This document shows, in pieces, positions 25,936-34,164 of a stretch of DNA of 64,000 nucleotides. Position numbers and translations under genes: made by a program. How positions within the stretch are numbered: the first letter of the stretch is position 1; every line of letters starts with the position of its first letter. The stretch covers positions 372,001 through 436,000 of the forward strand of contig SGBC01000003.1 of assembly GCA_004195045.1 (NCBI GenBank), read 5' to 3'. Source of the stretch: Candidatus Acididesulfobacter guangdongensis. Lineage in GTDB: Bacteria; SZUA-79; Acidulodesulfobacterales; Acidulodesulfobacteraceae. Below the pieces are notes generated by a model. That model was not told the DNA's origin, ran no database searches, and saw only the letters and a list, made by a program, of their open reading frames with translations.

Positions 25936-27450
25936 ATGAAATTTACCGATGCTGCGGAAGATATTAGTTTTTACATCAAAACTTACGGATGTCAGATGAA
26001 TTTCCATGATTCCGAGCTGCTTGAAGACGGGCTGATTTTTAAAGGATTCAAAAAAGCGGCATCATTAAATGACGCTAATATAATAATTTTAAATACATGC
26101 AGTGTAAGGGATAACGCAGACCACAAAATACTATCCGATATCGGACGTATAACAGATAAAAAGAAAAAAATAATACTTGCGGGATGCTACGCCCAGCAAA
26201 AGATTAAACAAAATACAAATATAAAAAATAAAAGTAGAAATAAAGATAAGACTGGAAGTAATAGTATAATAATTGCAGAAGATTCAGGATATAAAGAGCT
26301 GTCCGTAAATTATTACGTTAGCCCCGAAGATATTTTATCCATTCCCGACATGCTTGAAAAAGAATTTAAATCTTTATTGAAAATTACTCCGGTTGATTCG
26401 AAAATTGAAGAAGATATATTTGCCAAAGATGAAAATTACTACAGAAGATTAGAAAAATCTTTTAATCAAAGGTCTGAAAAAAAAAGCTTATTAAATTACT
26501 CGCAATATTTAAAAATAACGGAGGGGTGCAACAATTTTTGCAGCTATTGCATAGTTCCGTATGTCAGAGGCGCTGAAAAATATATACCTTTAAATATTTT
26601 ATTGAAAACTGTAGAAAAATACGCTCAAAAAAATGTTAAAGAAATTATTTTACTTGGGCAGAATGTGAATTCTTATAAGTCCCCAGAAAACCCAGATTAT
26701 AATTTTGCGTATCTTCTGAAAAAGATTGCAGAAATAAAAAATATAAAAAAAATAAAATTTTTAACATCTCATCCTAAAGATATGAGCGATGAAGTAATCG
26801 AACTTATCGGAAAAGAAAATAAAATATCAAAGAGTCTGCATCTGCCTGTTCAATCAGGTTCAGACAGAATATTAAAATTGATGAACAGGGGTTATGACAG
26901 AGATCGCTATATAAACCTTATAGAAAAGCTGAAATCAAATTGTCCGGGTATATTATTATCAACGGACATAATTGTCGGATTTCCGGGAGAAACAGACGAA
27001 GATTTCGAACAAACGCTATCTTTAATAAAAGAAACAGGATTCGAGTTTATTTACGGCTTTCAATATTCGCCTAGACCTTTTACCGCAGCTTTAAATTATA
27101 AAGACGATGTACCTCTTGAAATAAAGAAAGAAAGGTTAAATAAATTATTTAATCTGCAAAAAAATATTTTTGCTTCGTCTTTAAATAAATTGATAGGAAA
27201 TTATTATGATGTTATAATAGAAAAAATAGCGGAGAACGATGATTATAATTCTGAAATAATCAATAAAGGTATATTCTATAGAGGAATTACCTCTAATGAA
27301 AGGGTTGTATATCTAAAAAATTTTGATATAAAAAAAATGTCCGAATTTTTACTGAATTCAACTTTGGAAAAATCCGAAAGTACTTTAGTTAAAGTTAAAG
27401 TCAAAATAACAGAAGTTGTAAGTAATAAATTATATGGAGAAGTCATTTAA
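25936..27450 (+). CDS. miaB: tRNA-2-methylthio-N6-dimethylallyladenosine synthase
   Basis: This methylthiotransferase modifies A37 of tRNAs reading UNN codons. The N-terminal UPF0004 domain has three cluster cysteines in YGCQMNFHDSE, NTCSVRDNADHK and AGCYAQQ. The radical SAM motif is CNNFCSYCIVPYVRG, and a TRAM domain closes the protein. VRDNADHK marks MiaB over RimO or MtaB. I use ATG 25936; an in-frame TTG at 25924 is possible, and neither has a clear ribosome site. An insert of about 60 residues separates the N-terminal and SAM domains. Confidence 0.92.
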   Translation: MKFTDAAEDISFYIKTYGCQMNFHDSELLEDGLIFKGFKKAASLNDANIIILNTCSVRDNADHKILSDIGRITDKKKKIILAGCYAQQKIKQNTNIKNKSRNKDKTGSNSIIIAEDSGYKELSVNYYVSPEDILSIPDMLEKEFKSLLKITPVDSKIEEDIFAKDENYYRRLEKSFNQRSEKKSLLNYSQYLKITEGCNNFCSYCIVPYVRGAEKYIPLNILLKTVEKYAQKNVKEIILLGQNVNSYKSPENPDYNFAYLLKKIAEIKNIKKIKFLTSHPKDMSDEVIELIGKENKISKSLHLPVQSGSDRILKLMNRGYDRDRYINLIEKLKSNCPGILLSTDIIVGFPGETDEDFEQTLSLIKETGFEFIYGFQYSPRPFTAALNYKDDVPLEIKKERLNKLFNLQKNIFASSLNKLIGNYYDVIIEKIAENDDYNSEIINKGIFYRGITSNERVVYLKNFDIKKMSEFLLNSTLEKSESTLVKVKVKITEVVSNKLYGEVI

Positions 27451-27709
27451 CGAATAATATCTTTGCGATATAGAAAGCGATATTTATTTATTTAATTAAA
27501 TAAATAGGATAGATAGATATTATATATAGTATATATAGATAGATAATTATCTTCATATTTTTTTGCTGTTGAAATTAGCAGTATAGAGCAGTATAGCTAA
27601 AAAATTACATGCTTATACACGTTAATATACTATATTTAATTTAATATATACTATGCTGTACTGAATATATACTACTACTATTACATATATTTAATATACG
27701 GAGAAATTT

Positions 27710-28378
27710 TTGATATCAGATTTTCACACACACACATTATTTTCAGACGGTGAACTGGTGCCTTCCGAATTAATTAGGAGAGCGGTTTATTCCGGTATAG
27801 AAACCCTTGCGATTACCGACCATGCCGATTTTTCAAATATTGAATATATATTATCCGGTATTATTGCAATAAGCAATAAAATTAATGCCGAAAATATTAA
27901 AAACAATAATAAATTCCGAGTGCTGCCGGGTGTAGAAATAACCCACGTGCCACCGTCATTAATAGGTGAAGCGGTAAATTTAGCAAGAATGTCCGGCGCA
28001 AAAATAGTCGTCGTTCACGGAGAAACACTGAGTGAACCGGTTGAAAAAGGAACTAATTTGGCGGCTTTAAATGAGAATATTGATATTCTTGCGCATCCAG
28101 GGCTTTTAACTGAAGAAGAAGCTCTGCTGGCTAAAAATAAAAATATTTATCTTGAATTAACCTACAGAAAAGGACATTGTTTATCAAACGGTATCGTTTT
28201 TCAAATTGCAAAACGCACAGGGGCAAAATTAATAATTTCAAGCGATGCACATTCGCCTGATGATATTTTAACAGAAAATATCTACAACAATATTGCTTTC
28301 GGCGCAGGACTTAATGTTTCTGAATTAAAAGAAATAAAGAAAAATGCCGAGGAGCTGTCGCAAAAATACAAATCTTAA
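27710..28378 (+). CDS. PHP-domain metal-dependent phosphoesterase
   Basis: This 222-residue PHP (polymerase/histidinol phosphatase) protein has metal-binding motifs FHTHTLFSDGE at the N-terminus, ITDHADFSN, LPGVEITH, ILAHPGLL and, near the end, SSDAHSP. This places a trinuclear metal site in a short stand-alone member whose substrate is unknown. The start is TTG with GGAG nine bases upstream. The 259-base gap before it holds only AT microsatellite-like sequence (GATA/TATATA runs). Confidence 0.85.
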   Translation: MISDFHTHTLFSDGELVPSELIRRAVYSGIETLAITDHADFSNIEYILSGIIAISNKINAENIKNNNKFRVLPGVEITHVPPSLIGEAVNLARMSGAKIVVVHGETLSEPVEKGTNLAALNENIDILAHPGLLTEEEALLAKNKNIYLELTYRKGHCLSNGIVFQIAKRTGAKLIISSDAHSPDDILTENIYNNIAFGAGLNVSELKEIKKNAEELSQKYKS

Positions 28379-28556
28379 AACATTATGACGCTCATGTTAA
28401 ATTAAAATTTTTCTTAAACTATCAATTAATGTTGCAAAATATAAATATTTAAAAATTGTGATGCAGTATAAAAAATTTAATTTAATTAATTTAAAAAAAT
28501 AAAATACAAAATAAAATACAAATTAAAATATAAATAAATTAATAAGGACAACAAAC

Positions 28557-29204
28557 ATGGCGATTGACGTAGAAGAATTTTTCAAGAAGAATAAAAAATT
28601 AATTATTTTTTGCTGCATTGGCATTATAATTATAGCAGGCGGTATAATCGGATATAAATATTATAACGGCTATAGGGAAGGCAAGGCATATGCTTTATTA
28701 GGAAAAGGGGTCAGACTATATCTTTCAGTAGGAGATTCAAAAACAGGCAATCTCAAAAATGTCAAAAAATCTATTATTGTGCTGCGCCGGCTAAAAACAA
28801 AATATAGCGGAACTAAAGCAGAAATTATTGCAAATTTTTATTTAGGCTCAGACTATCTTTTATTAAGAAATTATAAAAAAGCAATTACATATTTTAAAAA
28901 ATATACTATACATGAACCTGTTCCGCATAAAAATAATATCAGCTATTTAGCTTACAGTAATATTGTGACTGCTGAATTGAATCAGAAAAATAACTTAAAA
29001 GCCATTAATTATTTAAAGAAAATGGCTAAAATAAACGATGTAAAACTCAAAGAATATGCAATGCTGGAAGAAGCTTCAATTTATACAATGATAGGCAAAC
29101 CGGAACAGGCTGTTGCCGTTTATAAAAAAATGCTTGAAAACGATGCAATGACGAAAAGCCGCGGTCATATTGAAAATCTTATTCAGCTGAATTCTAAACG
29201 ATAA
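28557..29204 (+). CDS. Membrane-anchored TPR protein (YfgM-like)
   Basis: This 215-residue protein has a short cytoplasmic N-terminus, one transmembrane helix (residues 14-34) and a periplasmic helical domain with at least three tetratricopeptide-like pairs (LRNYKKAITYFKKY, KNNLKAINYLKKM, KPEQAVAVYKKML). The architecture is like YfgM, a periplasmic chaperone-network protein. It starts at ATG with AAGGAC upstream and ends 4 bases before the GH57 gene, so the two are probably cotranscribed. Confidence 0.72.
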   Translation: MAIDVEEFFKKNKKLIIFCCIGIIIIAGGIIGYKYYNGYREGKAYALLGKGVRLYLSVGDSKTGNLKNVKKSIIVLRRLKTKYSGTKAEIIANFYLGSDYLLLRNYKKAITYFKKYTIHEPVPHKNNISYLAYSNIVTAELNQKNNLKAINYLKKMAKINDVKLKEYAMLEEASIYTMIGKPEQAVAVYKKMLENDAMTKSRGHIENLIQLNSKR

Positions 29205-29208
29205 TAAA

Positions 29209-31653
29209 ATGGACTATCCTTTAAATGTAGCCTTTATCTGGCATTTTCATCAGCCGTATTATAAAGATAATTATACAAGCGAATATCTTATGCCGTGGAC
29301 GAGATTACACGGCACAAAAGATTATCTTTATATGGCGCAGCTTATTAAGAATTTTCCTGATATTAAATGTACATTTAATTATTCTCCTTCTTTATTGACG
29401 CAGCTTAAAGATTATTCCGATAACTATGAAAATGCTTCATTGGATATATTTTTAAAAATATCAAAAACCAAAATTACGGAATTATCTGCGGAAGATAAAA
29501 TATTTATAATAAATAAATTTTTTTCCGCCTGCAAAAGCAGCGATAACTTTATAAAAAAGAGTAAGCATTTTTATGAGTTGTCATTATTGCTCTTTTCAAA
29601 CCATAATTCAGATTTAGTTCAGAATGCAGACAAAATAAATTTATTCAGCGAACAGGATTATATCGATATTATAGTTTTATTTAACCTTTTATGGATAGAC
29701 CCTCTTTCAATATCAAACGATAAATTTTTAAACGGACTTAAAACAAAAGACTATAATTTTACAGAAGAAGAAAAGGAAAAGTTAATAAATATCAAGATAC
29801 CTGAAATTCTGAAAAAGTTCATTCCTGCTATCCAAGAGTTAATTAACAACCGGCAGATTGAAGTCTCCGGCAGTCCGTTTTATCATCCCATACTTCCGCT
29901 GCTATGCGATACAAATGTCGCAAATTTCAGCAATCCTAAAGTTTCGCTGCCCAAAAACGCTTTCAGGCATCCTGAAGATGCTGAGATTCAAATAAAAAAA
30001 AGCATTGAATATTTTAATAATGAATTGAATTATAGTTTAAAAGGAATGTGGCCTTCCGAAGGCAGCGTGAGCGAAAATGCGGTAAATATTATGATAGACA
30101 ATAAATTAAAATGGATTGCTACCGATGAAGATATTCTTGCAAATTCCATAGGCATTAATTTGAGTAATATTCAAAACAGAAAATTTTTATATAAGCCTTA
30201 TATTATAAAAAGGAACGGGGGATTTTTATATATTTTTTTCAGGGATAGGTCAATTTCCGACCTTATAGGATTTAGGTATGCCAATTATGAACCGAAAAAT
30301 GCGGCTTCAGAATTAATAAATTACATTAAAAATATACATGTAACTATTCAAGATATAAATAAAAAAGGATATGGAATAGTGCCTATAATCTTAGACGGAG
30401 AAAACGCCTGGGAATACTATCCGAATAATGCATTGGATTTTTTTAATTATTTATATGATGGTCTTTCAAAAGAAAAATCTATAAAAACTGTAACTATAAG
30501 CGAATATTTAGAAAGCATTGAAAATAATAATAATTACGGTGCGAAAGATTTAGAAGACATTAAATGGAATAGCGTAAACGATTATGATTTTAACAAATTA
30601 TATAATATTCCGGTAATCTATCCCGGCTCATGGATAAATCATAATTTTAATATATGGATAGGCGATGACGAGGACAATAAATCATGGGATCTGCTTTCCA
30701 AAACCAGAGATTGGCTTGTTAACCTGAAAAATACGGCTATAAAAGAAACTGACTTAAAAAAAGCTTGGGAACAGATATATATTGCTGAAGGAAGCGATTA
30801 TAACTGGTGGTACGGAGACGACAGAACGTCCGGCATTGACGATGAATACGACGCTTTATACAGAACTCATCTGTCTAATATTTACAGGATTTTAGACAAA
30901 CCTATTCCAGATGAATATTTTATACCTATATTTAAAGGGAAACAGGAGGTTAAACCGGGCATAAAAATGGTGTGTTTTATAAATCCTACAATTAACGGCT
31001 ATATAGACAATTATTTTGAATGGCTCGGCAGCGCCGTTTATTTTCCGGCTATTACATCAGGAAAGGCTATGGCGCACTCAAACCGTTATATTAGAAGCAT
31101 AAGATACGGATTTAATAAATCTGATATGTTTTTCAGGATAGATTTTTTTAAGAAGCATATAGAGAATTTAAAAGATAAAGAATTTATAATCAATTTTCTA
31201 AAACCTAATAATTTTAAAATAATAAACGAATTCAAATCGGGCAATAACCATATAGATGTTAACAGCGCCGATTTAAACAACTTAAATAAAAATAATATCA
31301 ACACCGATGACCATGCCTATAATAGCACCGGCAAGAACAATATTATTGGCGGCAGTGCAGATAACGACAACGGCAGCGGTAATGCTAAGAATAGCGTCGT
31401 AATTTCAGTAAATTCATACATGATTGATAATTTTGGAAATAAACATGGTATTCAGGGAAGTTTTGCAGATGTTTTAGAATTATCCGTACCTTTATCGTAT
31501 TTAAATATTAATATAGGTGAAAATATACAGTTTTATGCAAATCTTTCTTTTCAGAATAATTCATTATACGAAATAGAACGCATTCCTGTAGCAGGATATT
31601 TTGATGAATCAATTCCCGATAAAAATTATGAAATAATAAATTGGATTGTATAG
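29209..31653 (+). CDS. Glycoside hydrolase family 57 (alpha-glucan active)
   Basis: This 814-residue GH57 enzyme has the five family motifs in order: HFHQPYY (1), SGSPFYHPILPLL (2), MWPSEGSVSE with the nucleophile Glu (3), ILDGENAWEYY with the acid/base Asp (4) and the DYNWWYGDDRTSG block (5). GH57 members are amylases, amylopullulanases, 4-alpha-glucanotransferases or branching enzymes. No signal peptide is seen, so it acts in the cytoplasm, plausibly on glycogen, as does the GlgA encoded at 56961-58460. An Asn/Gly-rich linker at about residues 685-735 precedes a C-terminal beta domain. Confidence 0.86.
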   Translation: MDYPLNVAFIWHFHQPYYKDNYTSEYLMPWTRLHGTKDYLYMAQLIKNFPDIKCTFNYSPSLLTQLKDYSDNYENASLDIFLKISKTKITELSAEDKIFIINKFFSACKSSDNFIKKSKHFYELSLLLFSNHNSDLVQNADKINLFSEQDYIDIIVLFNLLWIDPLSISNDKFLNGLKTKDYNFTEEEKEKLINIKIPEILKKFIPAIQELINNRQIEVSGSPFYHPILPLLCDTNVANFSNPKVSLPKNAFRHPEDAEIQIKKSIEYFNNELNYSLKGMWPSEGSVSENAVNIMIDNKLKWIATDEDILANSIGINLSNIQNRKFLYKPYIIKRNGGFLYIFFRDRSISDLIGFRYANYEPKNAASELINYIKNIHVTIQDINKKGYGIVPIILDGENAWEYYPNNALDFFNYLYDGLSKEKSIKTVTISEYLESIENNNNYGAKDLEDIKWNSVNDYDFNKLYNIPVIYPGSWINHNFNIWIGDDEDNKSWDLLSKTRDWLVNLKNTAIKETDLKKAWEQIYIAEGSDYNWWYGDDRTSGIDDEYDALYRTHLSNIYRILDKPIPDEYFIPIFKGKQEVKPGIKMVCFINPTINGYIDNYFEWLGSAVYFPAITSGKAMAHSNRYIRSIRYGFNKSDMFFRIDFFKKHIENLKDKEFIINFLKPNNFKIINEFKSGNNHIDVNSADLNNLNKNNINTDDHAYNSTGKNNIIGGSADNDNGSGNAKNSVVISVNSYMIDNFGNKHGIQGSFADVLELSVPLSYLNINIGENIQFYANLSFQNNSLYEIERIPVAGYFDESIPDKNYEIINWIV

Positions 31654-31729
31654 CAATAATATTAATGCAAATAATAAATGATAAATTTAATTTTATCTTT
31701 TATATATGTTTTTATATATTTTATATTCA

Positions 31730-31757
31730 TTGAAAATGTTTTTTATTATCGTATAAT
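31730..31757 (+). promoter_or_regulatory. Sigma70-type promoter for a probably leaderless gene
   Basis: TTGAAA (31730-31735), a 16-base spacer and a perfect TATAAT (31752-31757) lie directly before ATG 31764. The expected transcript start falls on or next to that ATG, so the mRNA would be leaderless. No Shine-Dalgarno is present. Confidence 0.6.
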
Positions 31758-31763
31758 ATAATT

Positions 31764-32135
31764 ATGAAAGAAATATTATATAAAATTAAAAATTTACCTC
31801 CTGAAATCAATAGGACGCATTTTTGGAGTTATGACAAAGAAAAAACGGGATTGCCTGCAGCTATTATAATAGAGCAGGTTCTAAAATACGGCACGCTTGA
31901 AGAAATATTTACACTTTTTAATCTTATAGATGCCGACGAATTTATGAATATTTATCGGAATACGGTAAGACCGGTATTTGAAGGTAAAGGCAGCTACTTA
32001 GTTTATAATTCGCTGTCTAAAGAAGAACAAAAAACATACGAGCAAAAAAATTTAAGCAGAAGCCCCGGTCTTTTAAAACTTTTTGACCTTATTTTACCTA
32101 TTATGTACAAAATCAAGACGCAAAAAATTGATTAA
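31764..32135 (+). CDS. Partner protein of the AbiEii-like cassette (hypothetical)
   Basis: This 123-residue hypothetical protein (KNLPPEINRTHFWSYDKEK near the N-terminus) is helical, with no recognisable catalytic motif. It precedes the AbiEii-like nucleotidyltransferase by 28 bases. Small proteins of this kind often sit directly before AbiEii/AbiGii toxins, and I infer it is the antitoxin or partner. It lacks the winged-helix look of classical AbiEi, so the role is uncertain. Confidence 0.5.
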   Translation: MKEILYKIKNLPPEINRTHFWSYDKEKTGLPAAIIIEQVLKYGTLEEIFTLFNLIDADEFMNIYRNTVRPVFEGKGSYLVYNSLSKEEQKTYEQKNLSRSPGLLKLFDLILPIMYKIKTQKID

Positions 32136-32163
32136 TTTTATAATTCATTAATTATTATGATTA

Positions 32164-32850
32164 ATGAAGTTATGCAAACTTATGTGGTTAGCGGAAACAG
32201 AAAAATTACTTCGAGAACTTTCTGAATATAAAGAGATTGAAAGTTTTATTTTCACCGGAGGCTCTGCATTATCCTACTATTTAAAGCATAGATTTTCTGA
32301 AGATATTGATTTTTTTTACTCTGCATCGTCTAATATTTTAGATAAAAAGAATGTAAGAAAATTAATAGACAAATTGAGTAATAAAAACTATAAAATTATA
32401 AATACTCTAGATGAAGAAGAGCAGTTAGATTTTTATATAGGTAATGTAAAAAATACTTTTTGCGCTTATTCAAAATTTGGACATTTATTGCAAAAAAATA
32501 ATAAAATATTGTTTGGGAATATAAAAATTGCTGACCTCGACGTTTTAACGGCTATGAAAGTTGATGCATTGATAGGTAGAGAAAAAATAAGGGATTACTA
32601 TGATTTATATGCTATATCTAAGAAATGTGGATTTAAAAAAATAATAGATGATTCACTAAAGGTAAATTCTAATTTTAATACTAAATTATTTATAAAAAGA
32701 CTCATAGAGATGGACGACAAATTAACGGACATCTATATTGATGATTATTTAAAACCAAAATATTCCATCGATAGAGTTAGTATAAGAATTTATTTTGAAG
32801 AGCAGATTGATAATTATATCAGCGCTAATTATATTAAATCTATAAAATAA
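32164..32850 (+). CDS. AbiEii/AbiGii-like nucleotidyltransferase
   Basis: This 228-residue protein of the DNA polymerase beta-like superfamily has GGSALSYYLKHRFSEDIDFFYS (about residues 33-54), the GG.AL plus S.D.D signature of AbiEii toxins. ADLDVLTAMKVDALIGREK and RDYYDLYAI follow, equivalent to the later conserved blocks. AbiEii toxins block growth by nucleotidylating tRNA or other targets during phage infection. It directly precedes the CRISPR island, which suits a defence neighbourhood. An ordinary MNT-type nucleotidyltransferase is the alternative. Confidence 0.75.
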   Translation: MKLCKLMWLAETEKLLRELSEYKEIESFIFTGGSALSYYLKHRFSEDIDFFYSASSNILDKKNVRKLIDKLSNKNYKIINTLDEEEQLDFYIGNVKNTFCAYSKFGHLLQKNNKILFGNIKIADLDVLTAMKVDALIGREKIRDYYDLYAISKKCGFKKIIDDSLKVNSNFNTKLFIKRLIEMDDKLTDIYIDDYLKPKYSIDRVSIRIYFEEQIDNYISANYIKSIK

Positions 32851-32978
32851 AATAATAAAAACGAATAGGCTAGTTAGATAATTAATATGTCCCATAATGA
32901 ACATTATGTAAACTAATAAGTAAATTTTGCATTATTTCTCAATTATAACTGTCGTATTAAACAAATTAATTTAAGCGC

Positions 32979-34124
32979 TTAATTTTTTGAAGTTGTACAG
33001 CTAACCCCTATGAGTTGACATCCTTTCATCAAAACACCATCAAGCTCAAATTTATTTTCTGGACCGCCTGAACTCTTATAAAGCTCTTTATTAAATAAGA
33101 TTTCATCGAAATTATCCTTAAAATTAATCTTTTTTATATATTGTTCTAACCAAAAACCGTCTAAAAATTCAATAGCATCATTATATTTTTTGTATTCTAT
33201 TTTAGTATTAAAATTAGGTTTTTCAGAACTATCATAATAATAAATTCTACAATCTTCAGGAAAGGAGTTTATTATCTTCATGAAAGTTTCATTGGGCCGG
33301 TAATTCAATGTCTCTATAATATTTCTAAAAATATCAACCTTTTTTTTAAATTTTGATCTATCGGCGTCAGTTTTTATTTTATTTTCTTCTTCATTCAAAC
33401 AATTATCGGATGCAGCAGCCTTTAATATATTAGAATCTTCGTTTTTTATATTATGAAATATTTTTTCCATTATTTTATGATCGTCGTAAGGTTTAAAAAT
33501 ATCTCTATTGTATCCATCGGAATTGCAATAAAATTTTTCTATTTCATCTGACTCTATTATTTCAATAAATTCAATAGAGCTGCAATAATGTTTTTCGGTA
33601 TTTTTTATTATCTCAAAGCTATGCAGTTCAGTTAAATAATCAAAATTTATTTTTATTTTATCTGCAATACTTTCAGGAATGTTTTTTTCGTTGTCAAATA
33701 TGATTTTCCAATCTCGTGCCGATAAATAAGATGCGTCAAACTTATTCTTAAATTTCTCTTTTAAATAGTAATAAGAATATGCAGACATCGCCTTAGAACC
33801 TCCTGTAAAAAATAAATGCAATTTCCCATTATTAGAATTTTTTGCTATTTTTTCCAGTTGGTTTTCTATAGCTTTTTTGCTGCCAATATTCGTAATATAT
33901 ATTATTTCCTGAAATTCTACTTTTTGAACATCGTTGGCATAATCGGGTGAGAGATTTTCTTTTGAAAAATATTTTTGAAGACTTTCTGCATATTCTTTTG
34001 TACTATCTTGATTTATACCTGAATTTTTTTCTGAACATATCAGCCATATTTTTTTTAGATACTTATTTTGTCCAATAAAATATTGTAAAGCAATATAATT
34101 AGGTAATGGGTTAGTACCAATCAA
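32979..34124 (-). pseudogene. CARF-nuclease (DUF1887-like), eroded at both ends
   Basis: This 381-residue ORF carries a CARF-like N-domain (IGTNPLPNYIALQYFIG; FFTGGSKAMSAYSYYYLKEK) and a C-terminal restriction-like fold start (FLDGFWLEQYI; then FELDGVLMKG and IGVSCTTSKN). The family should open with one more beta strand. The codons for it (DLVLLIGTNP) are in frame upstream of the only start, a TTG, and run into a TGA 10 codons before it with no ATG. At the other end the ORF stops right after SCTT, where members normally continue through further nuclease residues. After the TAA the frame still reads ALKLICLIRQL before another stop. I infer a decayed cyclic-oligoadenylate-sensing nuclease. A functional short variant is possible. 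Confidence 0.6.
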
Positions 34125-34164
34125 TAAAACTAAATCAGTGAAACTGATGTATCATTGGACAATT

